NCBI RefSeq assembly: GCF_003205205.1
Contig: NZ_QJRL01000037.1
Coordinates: 1 to 38,007, forward strand
Direction of reading: 5' to 3'
Origin: Pseudomonas sp. LB-090624
Lineage (GTDB): Bacteria; Pseudomonadota; Gammaproteobacteria; Pseudomonadales; Pseudomonadaceae
DNA: 38,007 nucleotides
The position numbers were made by a program, and so were the translations under genes. The notes under the pieces were generated by a model. It searched no databases, was not told where the DNA came from, and saw only the letters and a list, made by a program, of their open reading frames with translations. Positions 8,598 through 16,443 of this stretch are shown piece after piece; position 1 is the first letter of the stretch; each line of letters starts with the position of its first letter.

Positions 8598-9596
8598 TCA
8601 GCCCTGCGGGCTCATCCACCCCCGCACCCGGCGGAACAGCTGCTCTTGCTCGGCCGCCTTGTTCCCAGGCATGGCAATCAGCGACAACTGGCGGTACTGG
8701 CTGTCTTTCTGCCGCTTGCTGGCTTGCAGCCGCAACTCGGCTGCGCTGCGATCGCTACTGCGGGTGACGTAGTAGATATCGGCGGTAGGCACCGTCAAAG
8801 TCGGCGCCAGGCTTTCCAGGTCATGCTCCACCCGCGCCGGCGTCTGCGCAGCCACCATTACCAGCTTCTGCACCTGCGGCGGTTGCTTCTCGCTCAGGTA
8901 GCGGGCTGCCCAATATGCACCGCTGCCATGGCCGATCAGCACGATGCTGCGCGCATTGTGCTGCTGGGCAAACGCCACGGCGGCATCCAGGCGGGCGAAA
9001 ATGCGTTCGGCATCGGCCGGGTCGGTCTGTTCGCTGGCCAACTCGGCATCGGTGCTTTGCGCAGTGTCGGCATCGGCTGCAGTGGCCTGGGCGACGTTGG
9101 CATTGGCGTCGGCGGGTACGTCCTTGACCGGTGCGCTTTCACCCTGAGGTGTTTCGGGCTCGGCGGCTGGCTTGGCCTCCACCCGTGCCTGCGGGCTGTC
9201 GGTGAGCAGGTCGGGCAGGCTTATGCTTAGGCTATGCCAGCCGATGTCAGGGAATTTTTGCCGCAGGGGGCTAACGGCATTTGGCCAGTCAGCCGTTTCA
9301 CCGGCGCCGGGGACGATGATCACCGCCCCTTGCGGATCACTGTCGTTGGCCGGTTTCCACAGGGCCAGGAAGCTGTCGGCACCCGCTTGCAGGGTCTGCT
9401 GCTCGGCCTTGGGCACCAGCCGCTCGAGGGCCTGGGCATCTTCTTGGCTACGCTCCAGAAGCGGCGGGCGGGGCGCTTCGGCAGCGGGGGCGGCAGCGGC
9501 GGCAGGTGGTTTTTCGGCGTCGGCGGCCAGGGCACCGAGTGGAAGGATCGAGGCCAGGCAGCACATTGCCAGCGTCGTGCGATAAAGTGTGGACAT
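8598..9596 (-). CDS. Exported DUF3530 alpha/beta-hydrolase-like protein
   Basis: The 332-residue product has a signal peptide (cleavage near GALAA, residue 25) and then an Ala/Pro-rich linker (26-45). The rest resembles the DUF3530 family, which has an alpha/beta-hydrolase-like fold: a strand-turn VIIVPGAGE (92-100) that could form the oxyanion region, and a nucleophile elbow GHGSG with S225. Between these, residues 136-194 are low-complexity, rich in Ala, Asp, Glu, Gln and Thr, and look disordered. I find no histidine in the last ~70 residues, where a hydrolase triad normally has one, so catalysis is doubtful. Function unknown; probably periplasmic. Transcribed alone and divergent from the sensor kinase gene. 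Confidence 0.8.
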   Translation of the reverse strand: MSTLYRTTLAMCCLASILPLGALAADAEKPPAAAAAPAAEAPRPPLLERSQEDAQALERLVPKAEQQTLQAGADSFLALWKPANDSDPQGAVIIVPGAGETADWPNAVSPLRQKFPDIGWHSLSISLPDLLTDSPQARVEAKPAAEPETPQGESAPVKDVPADANANVAQATAADADTAQSTDAELASEQTDPADAERIFARLDAAVAFAQQHNARSIVLIGHGSGAYWAARYLSEKQPPQVQKLVMVAAQTPARVEHDLESLAPTLTVPTADIYYVTRSSDRSAAELRLQASKRQKDSQYRQLSLIAMPGNKAAEQEQLFRRVRGWMSPQG

Positions 9597-9649
9597 GAGT
9601 CAACCCAAGGCCAGAATGATACCGGCAGCCTAATAGTATTTGCCCGTGA

Positions 9650-9668
9650 CGGCCATGCTGCATGGCCG
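9650..9668. repeat. Inverted repeat in divergent intergenic region
   Basis: CGGCCATGC and GCATGGCCG flank a single T, a perfect 9-bp dyad 24 bases upstream of the sensor kinase start. It lies between divergent genes, so it is not a terminator. It could be an operator or a hairpin in the kinase mRNA leader. The dyad is seen directly; the role is not known. Confidence 0.4.
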
Positions 9669-9691
9669 CCTTTACCAAGACGAGCGTGTAG

Positions 9692-12079
9692 ATGAAGCGA
9701 GTGCATCGCCTGTTGGTTATCGGCTGCTTGTGGCTGCCCTTGATTGCATTTGCCAGGCCTGAGGCGCTCCCCGCCGTTGTGCTGGAGCCTGCCCAACAGC
9801 AGTGGCTGGACACACACCCCAGTCTGCGGGTCGGCCTGGTGCTGCAAGCACCCTATGCACAATTTGACCGGCGGCTGCAGCAACTCTACGGGGCCAATGT
9901 GGAGCTGGTCAGCAGCCTGGCGCAGGTGCTGCAGCTGGACCTTACCTGGCGTAACTTCAGCGACCAGGCCAGCCTGGAGCATGCCCTGCAGAACGGCGAA
10001 ATCGACTTTGCCCCGGGGCTTACCCAGACCCCGGCCAGCCTGCGCTTGTGGTTGTTCAGCGACCCCTACATGCGCGTACCGCAATTGGTGGTAGGGCCGC
10101 GCACCGGGGCCATGGCCTTGGAGCTGGAACGGCTTGAGCCCGAGCAGCGCGTGGCAGTGCGCATGCCAAGCCAGCTGGCGGATTACCTGCGCAGTAACTA
10201 CGGCAACCTCAACCTGCAAGGCGTACCGAACGAGCGGGAGGCATTGCAGCTGGTAGTGGGCGGCCAAGCCAGTTTCGCGGTGCTGGATGAAGCGCAGCTC
10301 AGCCGCCTGTCACGTGAGAGCGAGTTCGGCGAGCTGGCAGTGGTTGGTGATATCGGCCTGCCGCAGCTGCTGCGAATCGGTTCGCGGCGCGATTGGCCGC
10401 TGTTGGCCGATGTGCTTGAACGCGGCCTGCAGGCGCTGCCGGCCAAAGAACTGGAGCAACTGCACCAGCGTTGGCTGCAGCCGAAGTACCCGCGCCTGAG
10501 TGAATCGCCCGGTTTCTGGCAGAACCTGGCCTTGCTGCTCGGCATGCTGTTGTTGTGTGCTTTGGCCACCCTGGTGTGGCAACGCCGGCAGCAGCGCCAG
10601 CTGGAGCGCAGCCTGCTGACCACGCGTGAGAGCCTGGTGGAGCGCCAGGTGCGCGAAGAGGCATTGCGCCTGAGCCAGTTTGCCATCGACCAGAGCACGG
10701 TGGGCATCCTCTGGGTCAACTGGGACAGCCATGTGCGCTACGCCAACCACGCCGCTGAGCGCATGCTGGGTTATGCCGAGGGCGAGTTGCTTGAGCAGCC
10801 GCTGAGCGCCTTCGAGCCGAGCTTGAGCATGGACCGCTGGCTGGAGCTGTGGAAGGGCGCGCGCGCGGGGGCGGGTGGTGTCGGCCAGTTCGAAACGCAC
10901 TGCCGGCGGGCTGACCACAGCTTGCTGCCGGTGGAACTGTCCCTGAGTTTTCTGCGCTTTCGTGATTCCGAGTACCTGGTGGTCTACCTTGCCGATGTCA
11001 CCGAGCGCCACCGTGCCCTGGCGGCTCTGCGCGAAAGCGAGGCACGGCTCAAAGGCATCGCCGGTAACGTGCCGGGGCTGGTGTTTCGGCTGGAGCGTGA
11101 CCCGGCCGAGGGCGACCTGGAATTCCCCTACATCAGCGAGGGCAGCGAGGCTTTGGTGGGCTATGCACCCAGCGAGATCCAGCACCCGCAAATGGGCCTG
11201 CGCAACCTTGTGCACCCCGAAGACCGCGCCGATTACCATCGGGTGCAGGACTTGGCGCTCGCCAGCGATCAGGACTGGTCCTGGCAGGGGCGCATCCTTA
11301 CCCGCGAAGGTGAACAGCGCTGGGCCGACATCAAGGCCAGTGCCCGGCACCTGGGTAACGGCCAGGTGGTATGGGACGGTGTGGTGTGGGACATCACCCA
11401 GGGCAAGCGGGCCGAGTTGGCGTTGGCCAAATCCCAGGAGCAGCTGCGCGAGCTGTCGGCCCACCTGGAGAGCGTGCGCGAGGAAGAGAAGGCCCGCATC
11501 GCCCGGGAAGTGCATGATGAGTTGGGGCAGATGCTCACCGTGCTCAAGCTGGAGGTGTCGATGTGCGAGCTGGCTTTCGCCGAGTTGGACCCGGGCCTGA
11601 ACGAGCGCCTTGCCAGCATGAAGCGTCTGATCGCCCAGTTGTTCCAGCTGGTACGCGACGTGGCCACCGCCTTGCGCCCGCCGATCCTCGATGCCGGCAT
11701 TGCCTCGGCCATCGAGTGGCAGGCGCGGCGGTTTGAAGCGCGCACGCAGATCCCCTGTCTGGTGCAAGTACCGGATAATCTGCCAGCATTGAGCGATGCC
11801 AAGGCCACCGGGTTGTTCCGCATCCTCCAGGAAGCGCTGACCAACGTGATGCGTCACGCCCAGGCCCACACTGTGGAGATTGAGCTGGTGCGTGAGAACG
11901 GGCAGTTGCGCATGACCGTCAGCGATGACGGCCAGGGGTTTTGCCGTGAGCAGACCAGGCCCACTTCGTTTGGCCTGGTAGGGGTGCGCGAGCGGGTGCT
12001 GATGCTGGGCGGCAGCATGGTACTGGACAGTCAACCGGGCGAAGGCACCAGCCTGAGCGTGGCCATTCCGTTGGAATAG
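9692..12079 (+). CDS. Sensor histidine kinase with periplasmic solute-binding domain
   Basis: This 795-residue membrane kinase starts with a signal sequence (1-22). A bacterial extracellular solute-binding family 3 domain follows (about 35-265; e.g. LRVGLVLQAPYAQFD and GEIDFAPGLTQTP). A transmembrane helix is at about 278-297, then a PAS domain (325-440, ending YLADVTERH), a second PAS/PAC domain (450-575, ending WDITQGKRAEL), a HisKA_3 dimerisation domain with phospho-accepting H608 in REVHDELGQ, and a HATPase_c domain (N718, DDGQGF 745-750, GLVGVRER 761-768). It is therefore a NarX/DegS-class kinase whose ligand is probably a small solute such as an amino acid or amine. The regulator gene follows after 11 bases. 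The polyamine-type importer downstream suggests, but does not prove, the ligand class. Confidence 0.9.
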   Translation: MKRVHRLLVIGCLWLPLIAFARPEALPAVVLEPAQQQWLDTHPSLRVGLVLQAPYAQFDRRLQQLYGANVELVSSLAQVLQLDLTWRNFSDQASLEHALQNGEIDFAPGLTQTPASLRLWLFSDPYMRVPQLVVGPRTGAMALELERLEPEQRVAVRMPSQLADYLRSNYGNLNLQGVPNEREALQLVVGGQASFAVLDEAQLSRLSRESEFGELAVVGDIGLPQLLRIGSRRDWPLLADVLERGLQALPAKELEQLHQRWLQPKYPRLSESPGFWQNLALLLGMLLLCALATLVWQRRQQRQLERSLLTTRESLVERQVREEALRLSQFAIDQSTVGILWVNWDSHVRYANHAAERMLGYAEGELLEQPLSAFEPSLSMDRWLELWKGARAGAGGVGQFETHCRRADHSLLPVELSLSFLRFRDSEYLVVYLADVTERHRALAALRESEARLKGIAGNVPGLVFRLERDPAEGDLEFPYISEGSEALVGYAPSEIQHPQMGLRNLVHPEDRADYHRVQDLALASDQDWSWQGRILTREGEQRWADIKASARHLGNGQVVWDGVVWDITQGKRAELALAKSQEQLRELSAHLESVREEEKARIAREVHDELGQMLTVLKLEVSMCELAFAELDPGLNERLASMKRLIAQLFQLVRDVATALRPPILDAGIASAIEWQARRFEARTQIPCLVQVPDNLPALSDAKATGLFRILQEALTNVMRHAQAHTVEIELVRENGQLRMTVSDDGQGFCREQTRPTSFGLVGVRERVLMLGGSMVLDSQPGEGTSLSVAIPLE

Positions 12080-12090
12080 GGAGAACAAGC

Positions 12091-12720
12091 GTGATTCGAG
12101 TGCTGGTGGCTGAAGACCACACCATTGTCCGCGAAGGCATCAAGCAGTTGATTGGCCTGGCCAAGGACATGCAGGTGGTGGGGGAGGCCGGCAATGGCGA
12201 GCAGTTGCTCGAAACCCTGCGGCACACGCCCTGCGAGGTGGTACTGCTGGATATCTCGATGCCGGGGGTGAACGGCCTGGAGGCCATTCCGCGGATCCGC
12301 GCGCTGCACGATGCGCCGGCGATCCTGATGCTGTCGATGCACGATGAAGCGCAGATGGCGGCCCGGGCGCTAAAAGCCGGTGCGGCGGGTTATGCCACCA
12401 AGGACAGTGACCCGGCGCTGCTGCTCACCGCGATTCGCCGGGTAGCCGGTGGCGGGCGCTATATTGACCCGGCACTGGCCGACCGCATGGTGTTCGAAGT
12501 TGGCCTGACCGAGTCCCGGCCCTTGCATACGCTACTGTCAGAGCGGGAGTTTTCGGTGTTCGAGCGCCTGGCTCAGGGCGCCAACGTCAACGACATCGCC
12601 CAGCAGCTGGCGCTGTCGAGCAAAACCATCAGCACCCACAAGGCGCGGTTGATGCAGAAGCTCAAGGTGAACTCGCTGGCGGAGCTGGTGAAGTACGCCA
12701 TGGAGCACAAGCTGGTCTGA
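12091..12720 (+). CDS. LuxR/NarL-family response regulator
   Basis: The 209-residue protein has an N-terminal receiver domain with the acidic pair E8-D9, phospho-acceptor D54 in LLDISMP, a conserved serine in MLSMHD, and K104. A C-terminal LuxR-type helix-turn-helix (about 147-205) contains LSEREFSVFERLAQGANVND and the recognition segment SSKTISTHKARLMQKL. It is the obvious partner of the kinase encoded 11 bases upstream, from which it would receive phosphate. Regulators of this class bind dyad sites; a perfect 10-bp inverted repeat lies 73 bases downstream of its stop, before the importer operon. The target genes are inferred only from position. Confidence 0.93.
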   Translation: MIRVLVAEDHTIVREGIKQLIGLAKDMQVVGEAGNGEQLLETLRHTPCEVVLLDISMPGVNGLEAIPRIRALHDAPAILMLSMHDEAQMAARALKAGAAGYATKDSDPALLLTAIRRVAGGGRYIDPALADRMVFEVGLTESRPLHTLLSEREFSVFERLAQGANVNDIAQQLALSSKTISTHKARLMQKLKVNSLAELVKYAMEHKLV

Positions 12721-12923
12721 TTGCGACATCGCGCGCTGCCTGTAGCGAGTCCCTGTGGCAGCAGGGCGGGGGGGAGCATTCCAATCCCGCCATCGTTGTA
12801 GGGCAATCCCTACAACGAATTTTCCATTCGGATGATGGCATTCTCTCAGCACCCCCGATTTCCGGGCGCTTGCGCCTCTTCTACTCTTTTGCCTACGCAG
12901 TCATCCAACAAGAAGGTGCAGGC
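12721..12923 (+). promoter_or_regulatory. Intergenic region before the polyamine-type importer operon
   Basis: These 203 bases lie between the response regulator and the importer ATPase genes. The left part (12738-12770) has CTGTAGCGAG and CCCTGTGGCAGCAGGG, possibly a decayed REP. The middle holds the inverted repeat listed separately. A GG-N10-GC pair at 12837-12850 has sigma-54 spacing but poor bases. AGAAGGTGCAGGC before the ATG at 12924 provides the ribosome-binding site. I cannot assign a confident sigma-70 promoter. Confidence 0.45.
12794..12817. promoter_or_regulatory. Perfect 10-bp inverted repeat, operator or terminator
   Basis: CGTTGTAGGG (12794-12803) and CCCTACAACG (12808-12817) flank the loop CAAT and are followed by AATTTT. 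Two readings are possible. It may be an intrinsic terminator for the two-component operon, since the stem is moderately stable and followed by four Ts. Or it may be a dyad operator for a LuxR/NarL-type regulator, as the regulator gene ends just upstream and the importer start is about 106 bases downstream. The short AT-containing stem and high symmetry fit either. Confidence 0.5.
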
Positions 12924-14048
12924 ATGAGCGAGGCGAAGTCGAACGCTGCAACCAGCGAAACGCTGGTCAGCTTCCGTGGTGTGCAGAAAAGCTACGACGG
13001 CGAGTCGCTGATCGTCAAAGACCTCAACCTGGATATCCGCAAGGGCGAATTCCTCACCCTGCTTGGCCCGTCCGGTTCGGGCAAGACCACCAGCCTGATG
13101 ATGCTGGCCGGCTTCGAAACCCCCACCGCCGGCGAAATTCAGCTGGCCGGGCGCTCGATCAACAACGTGCCGCCGCACAAACGCGACATCGGCATGGTGT
13201 TCCAGAACTACGCGCTGTTCCCGCACATGACCGTTGCCGAGAACCTGGCCTTCCCCCTGAGCGTGCGCAACCTGAGCAAGACCGACATCAGCGAGCGCGT
13301 CAAGCGCGTGCTGAACATGGTCCAGCTCGATGCCTTTGCCAAACGCTACCCGGGCCAGCTGTCCGGCGGCCAGCAGCAGCGCGTGGCGCTGGCCCGCGCA
13401 CTGGTGTTCGAGCCGCAGCTGGTGCTGATGGATGAACCGTTGGGCGCCCTGGACAAACAACTGCGTGAACACATGCAGATGGAAATCAAGCACATCCACC
13501 AGCGCCTGGGCGTGACCGTGGTTTACGTGACCCACGACCAGGGTGAAGCACTGACCATGTCCGACCGTGTGGCAGTGTTCCACCAGGGCGAAATCCAGCA
13601 AATCGCCGACCCGCGCACGCTGTACGAAGAACCCTGCAACACCTTCGTTGCCAACTTCATCGGCGAGAACAACCGTATCAACGGCACCCTGCTGGCCAGC
13701 GACGGCAAGCGCTGCCAGGTGCAGTTGCCACGTGGTGAGCGGGTCGAGGCGCTGGCGGTGAATGTCGGCCAGGCCGGCGAGCCGGTGACCCTGTCTATCC
13801 GCCCGGAGCGGGTGCGCCTTAACGGCCACAGCGAAAGCTGCGTCAACCGCTTTTCTGGCCGGGTGGCCGAATTCATTTACCTGGGCGACCACGTGCGGGT
13901 GCGCCTGGAAGTTTGCGGCAAGGGCGACTTCTTCGTGAAACAGCCAATTGCCGAGCTCGACCCGGCCCTGGCCGTGGGCGATGTGGTACCGCTGGGCTGG
14001 GAGGTGGAGCACGCCCGCGCGCTCGATCCGATTGCCGAAGCCCATTGA
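12924..14048 (+). CDS. Polyamine-type ABC transporter ATP-binding protein
   Basis: This is the ATPase of a PotA-class importer. The 374 residues hold a complete nucleotide-binding domain: Walker A GPSGSGKT (48-55), Q-loop Q94 in VFQNYALFPH, signature LSGGQ (146-150), Walker B LVLMDEP (166-172) and switch histidine H204. A C-terminal TOBE region (about 290-370, with LSIRPERVRL) is typical of the spermidine/putrescine and Fe3+ groups. The start is ATG 12924, with AGAAGG as ribosome-binding site; an in-frame upstream ATG-like start would add 18 unconserved residues. It is the first gene of a four-gene operon (ATPase, binding protein, two permeases). Substrate is inferred from family only. Confidence 0.92.
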   Translation: MSEAKSNAATSETLVSFRGVQKSYDGESLIVKDLNLDIRKGEFLTLLGPSGSGKTTSLMMLAGFETPTAGEIQLAGRSINNVPPHKRDIGMVFQNYALFPHMTVAENLAFPLSVRNLSKTDISERVKRVLNMVQLDAFAKRYPGQLSGGQQQRVALARALVFEPQLVLMDEPLGALDKQLREHMQMEIKHIHQRLGVTVVYVTHDQGEALTMSDRVAVFHQGEIQQIADPRTLYEEPCNTFVANFIGENNRINGTLLASDGKRCQVQLPRGERVEALAVNVGQAGEPVTLSIRPERVRLNGHSESCVNRFSGRVAEFIYLGDHVRVRLEVCGKGDFFVKQPIAELDPALAVGDVVPLGWEVEHARALDPIAEAH

Positions 14049-14088
14049 TGGATTGCTTCACCAACCCTGTACTGTGGAGAGAATAATA

Positions 14089-15123
14089 ATGCGCAAGCAG
14101 TTGAAACTGACCGCCCTGGCCCTGGGGCTGTTCGCCGCTGGCCAGGCCATGGCCGCAGACCTCACCGTGATCTCGTTCGGCGGCGCTAACAAGGCTGCCC
14201 AGGTCAAAGCGTTCTACGAGCCATGGGAGAAGGCGGGTAATGGCAAGATCGTCGCCGGTGAGTACAACGGCGAAATGGCCAAGGTCAAGGCGATGGTCGA
14301 CACCAAGAGCGTGTCGTGGAACCTGGTAGAGGTTGAGTCGCCAGAGCTGGCGCGCGGTTGCGATGAGGGCATGTTCGAAGAGCTCGACCCAGCCCTGTTC
14401 GGCAGCGAGAGCGACTACGTGCCCGGTGCCATCCAGGCTTGCGGTGTGGGCTTCTTCGTCTGGTCCACGGTCATGGCCTACAACGCCGACAAGCTCAAGA
14501 CCGCACCTACCAGTTGGGCCGATTTCTGGGATACCAAGCAGTTCCCGGGCAAGCGTGGCCTGCGCAAAGGCGCCAAGTACACGTTGGAATTCGCACTGAT
14601 GGCTGACGGTGTTGCGCCCAAGGATGTCTACAAAGTGCTGGCGACCAAGGAAGGCCAGGACCGCGCCTTCAAAAAACTCGATGAACTCAAGCCCAGCATT
14701 CAGTGGTGGGAAGCTGGCGCACAGCCACCGCAATTCCTGGCTTCAGGCGACGTGGTCATGAGCTCTGCCTACAACGGCCGTATTGCCGCTGTGCAAAAAG
14801 AGAGCAACCTCAAGGTGGTGTGGAACGGCGGCATCTACGACTTCGATGCATGGGCAATTCCTAAAGGCGCCAAGAACGTCGAAGAGGCGAAGAAATTCAT
14901 CGCCTACAGCGTCAAGCCCGAGCAGCAGAAGATCTACTCCGAGAACATCGCCTACGGCCCGGCCAACGCCAAGGCGGTGAGCCTGCTGTCGGAAGAGGTG
15001 AAGAAGGACATGCCGACCACGCCTGAAAACATCGCCAACCAGGTGCAAATCGACGTGGCCTTCTGGGCTGACAACAGCGAGCAGCTGGAGCAACGCTTCA
15101 ACGCCTGGGCTGCGAAGAAGTAA
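14089..15123 (+). CDS. PotD/PotF-like periplasmic solute-binding protein
   Basis: The 344-residue precursor has a classic signal peptide (MRKQLKLTALALGLFAAG, cleavage after AMA at about residue 22). The mature part is a two-lobed binding protein of the spermidine/putrescine class, with DLTVISFGGANKAAQ at the N-terminus, LVEVESPELARGCDEG, and WWEAGAQPPQFLASGDVVMSS around the hinge. It captures the substrate in the periplasm and hands it to the two permeases. The start follows an ATPase gene by 40 bases, with GGAGAG just before the ATG. Relatives of this class bind polyamines, GABA or related amines, so the exact ligand cannot be read from sequence. Confidence 0.9.
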   Translation: MRKQLKLTALALGLFAAGQAMAADLTVISFGGANKAAQVKAFYEPWEKAGNGKIVAGEYNGEMAKVKAMVDTKSVSWNLVEVESPELARGCDEGMFEELDPALFGSESDYVPGAIQACGVGFFVWSTVMAYNADKLKTAPTSWADFWDTKQFPGKRGLRKGAKYTLEFALMADGVAPKDVYKVLATKEGQDRAFKKLDELKPSIQWWEAGAQPPQFLASGDVVMSSAYNGRIAAVQKESNLKVVWNGGIYDFDAWAIPKGAKNVEEAKKFIAYSVKPEQQKIYSENIAYGPANAKAVSLLSEEVKKDMPTTPENIANQVQIDVAFWADNSEQLEQRFNAWAAKK

Positions 15124-15137
15124 ACGACCAGCGTAAG

Positions 15138-15156
15138 GGGGCCGCTTTGCGGCCCC
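15138..15156 (+). terminator. Intra-operon hairpin after the binding-protein gene
   Basis: GGGGCCGC (15138-15145) and GCGGCCCC (15149-15156) form a perfect 8-bp GC stem with a TTT loop, 15 bases after the binding-protein stop. It is followed by AATTCAGTTT, which is too weak a T-tract for full termination. In binding-protein operons such hairpins usually protect the upstream message or cause partial termination, so that binding protein exceeds permease. That role is inferred here. Confidence 0.6.
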
Positions 15157-15184
15157 AATTCAGTTTCGTATCGCGGAGTTCGCC

Positions 15185-16432
15185 ATGGCCATTGCAGTGC
15201 CCCTCAACGAAGGCGCAGGTCCAAGTCTCAAGCAGCGCCTCAAGCACGCCGAGCGGGTCAACCGCTGGAAGGCGCAGGCGTTGATCGCGCCGCTGGCGCT
15301 GTTCCTTTTGCTGGTGTTCCTGGTGCCGATCGCGGCGCTGCTGTACAAGAGCGTCGGCAACCCGGAGGTGGTTGGCGGCCTGCCGCGTACGGTTGAGGTC
15401 ATCAGCCAGTGGGATGGCAAGAGCCTGCCCGGCGAGGACGTGTACAAGGCGCTGAGCCAAGACCTGGCCGAGTCGCGCAAGAACCAGACCCTGGGCGACC
15501 TCTCCAAACGCCTGAACATGGAACTGGCCGGCTACCGCAGCTTGTTGACCAAGACAGCGCGGGCCTTGCCGTTCAAGAGCGAGCCTGCCTCCTATAAAGA
15601 TGCGCTGCAAACCCTCGACGAGCGCTGGGGCGACCCGGCCTACTGGCAGGCGATTCGCCGCAACACCAGCACCGTGACCTCGTTCTACTTGCTGGCTTCG
15701 CTCGACCATCGTATCGACGACCTTGGCGAACTGGCCAAGGCTACTCCGGACCAGGCCATTTACCTGGACATCTTTGCCCGCACCCTGTGGATGGGTGTGG
15801 TGATTACCGCCATCTGCCTGGTGCTGGCGTACCCGCTGGCGTACCTGCTGGCCAACCTGCCGACCCGGCAGAGCAACCTGCTGATGATTTTGGTGCTGCT
15901 GCCGTTCTGGACTTCGATCCTGGTGCGGGTGGCAGCGTGGATCGTGTTGCTGCAGTCCGGCGGCCTGATCAACAGCGCGCTGATGGCAATGGGCATCATC
16001 GACGAGCCGCTGGAACTGGTGTTCAACCGCACAGGTGTGTACATCTCGATGGTGCATATTCTGCTGCCGTTCATGATCCTGCCGCTGTACAGCGTGATGA
16101 AGGGCATTTCGCCGAGCTACATGCGCGCGGCGATCTCCCTGGGCTGCCACCCGTTCGCCAGCTTCTGGCGGGTTTACTTTCCGCAAACCTACGCCGGTGT
16201 AGGCGCCGGTTGCCTGTTGGTGTTCATCCTGGCCATCGGCTACTACATCACCCCGGCACTGCTGGGCAGCCCGAACGACCAGATGGTCAGCTACTTCGTG
16301 GCCTTCTATACCAACACCAGCATCAACTGGGGCATGGCTACCGCACTGGGTGGGCTGTTGCTGCTGGCGACCGTGCTGTTGTACCTGATCTATAGCTGGC
16401 TGGTCGGCGCCAGCCGCCTGCGCCTGAGCTGA
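15185..16432 (+). CDS. Polyamine-type ABC transporter permease (PotB-like, long form)
   Basis: This 415-residue inner-membrane permease is of the PotB/MetI class. TM1 is at about residues 32-55. A hydrophilic stretch of about 140 residues (56-196), probably periplasmic, separates it from TM2 (200-222). Further helices follow, with the EAA-type coupling loop around MRAAISLGCHPFASFWRVYFPQT that docks on the ATPase. Typical PotB is about 280 residues and lacks this insert, although long forms are known in this subfamily. The gene follows the binding-protein gene and hairpin, and is followed after 11 bases by the second permease. Confidence 0.9.
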   Translation: MAIAVPLNEGAGPSLKQRLKHAERVNRWKAQALIAPLALFLLLVFLVPIAALLYKSVGNPEVVGGLPRTVEVISQWDGKSLPGEDVYKALSQDLAESRKNQTLGDLSKRLNMELAGYRSLLTKTARALPFKSEPASYKDALQTLDERWGDPAYWQAIRRNTSTVTSFYLLASLDHRIDDLGELAKATPDQAIYLDIFARTLWMGVVITAICLVLAYPLAYLLANLPTRQSNLLMILVLLPFWTSILVRVAAWIVLLQSGGLINSALMAMGIIDEPLELVFNRTGVYISMVHILLPFMILPLYSVMKGISPSYMRAAISLGCHPFASFWRVYFPQTYAGVGAGCLLVFILAIGYYITPALLGSPNDQMVSYFVAFYTNTSINWGMATALGGLLLLATVLLYLIYSWLVGASRLRLS

Positions 16433-16443
16433 GGAGCCTTGTC

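Noticed and set aside
12836..12851. Sigma-54-like GG-N10-GC element before the importer operon
   Set aside because: Spacing fits, but the -12 part reads CAGC instead of TTGC and there is no enhancer-binding regulator nearby; the adjacent regulator is of the LuxR type.
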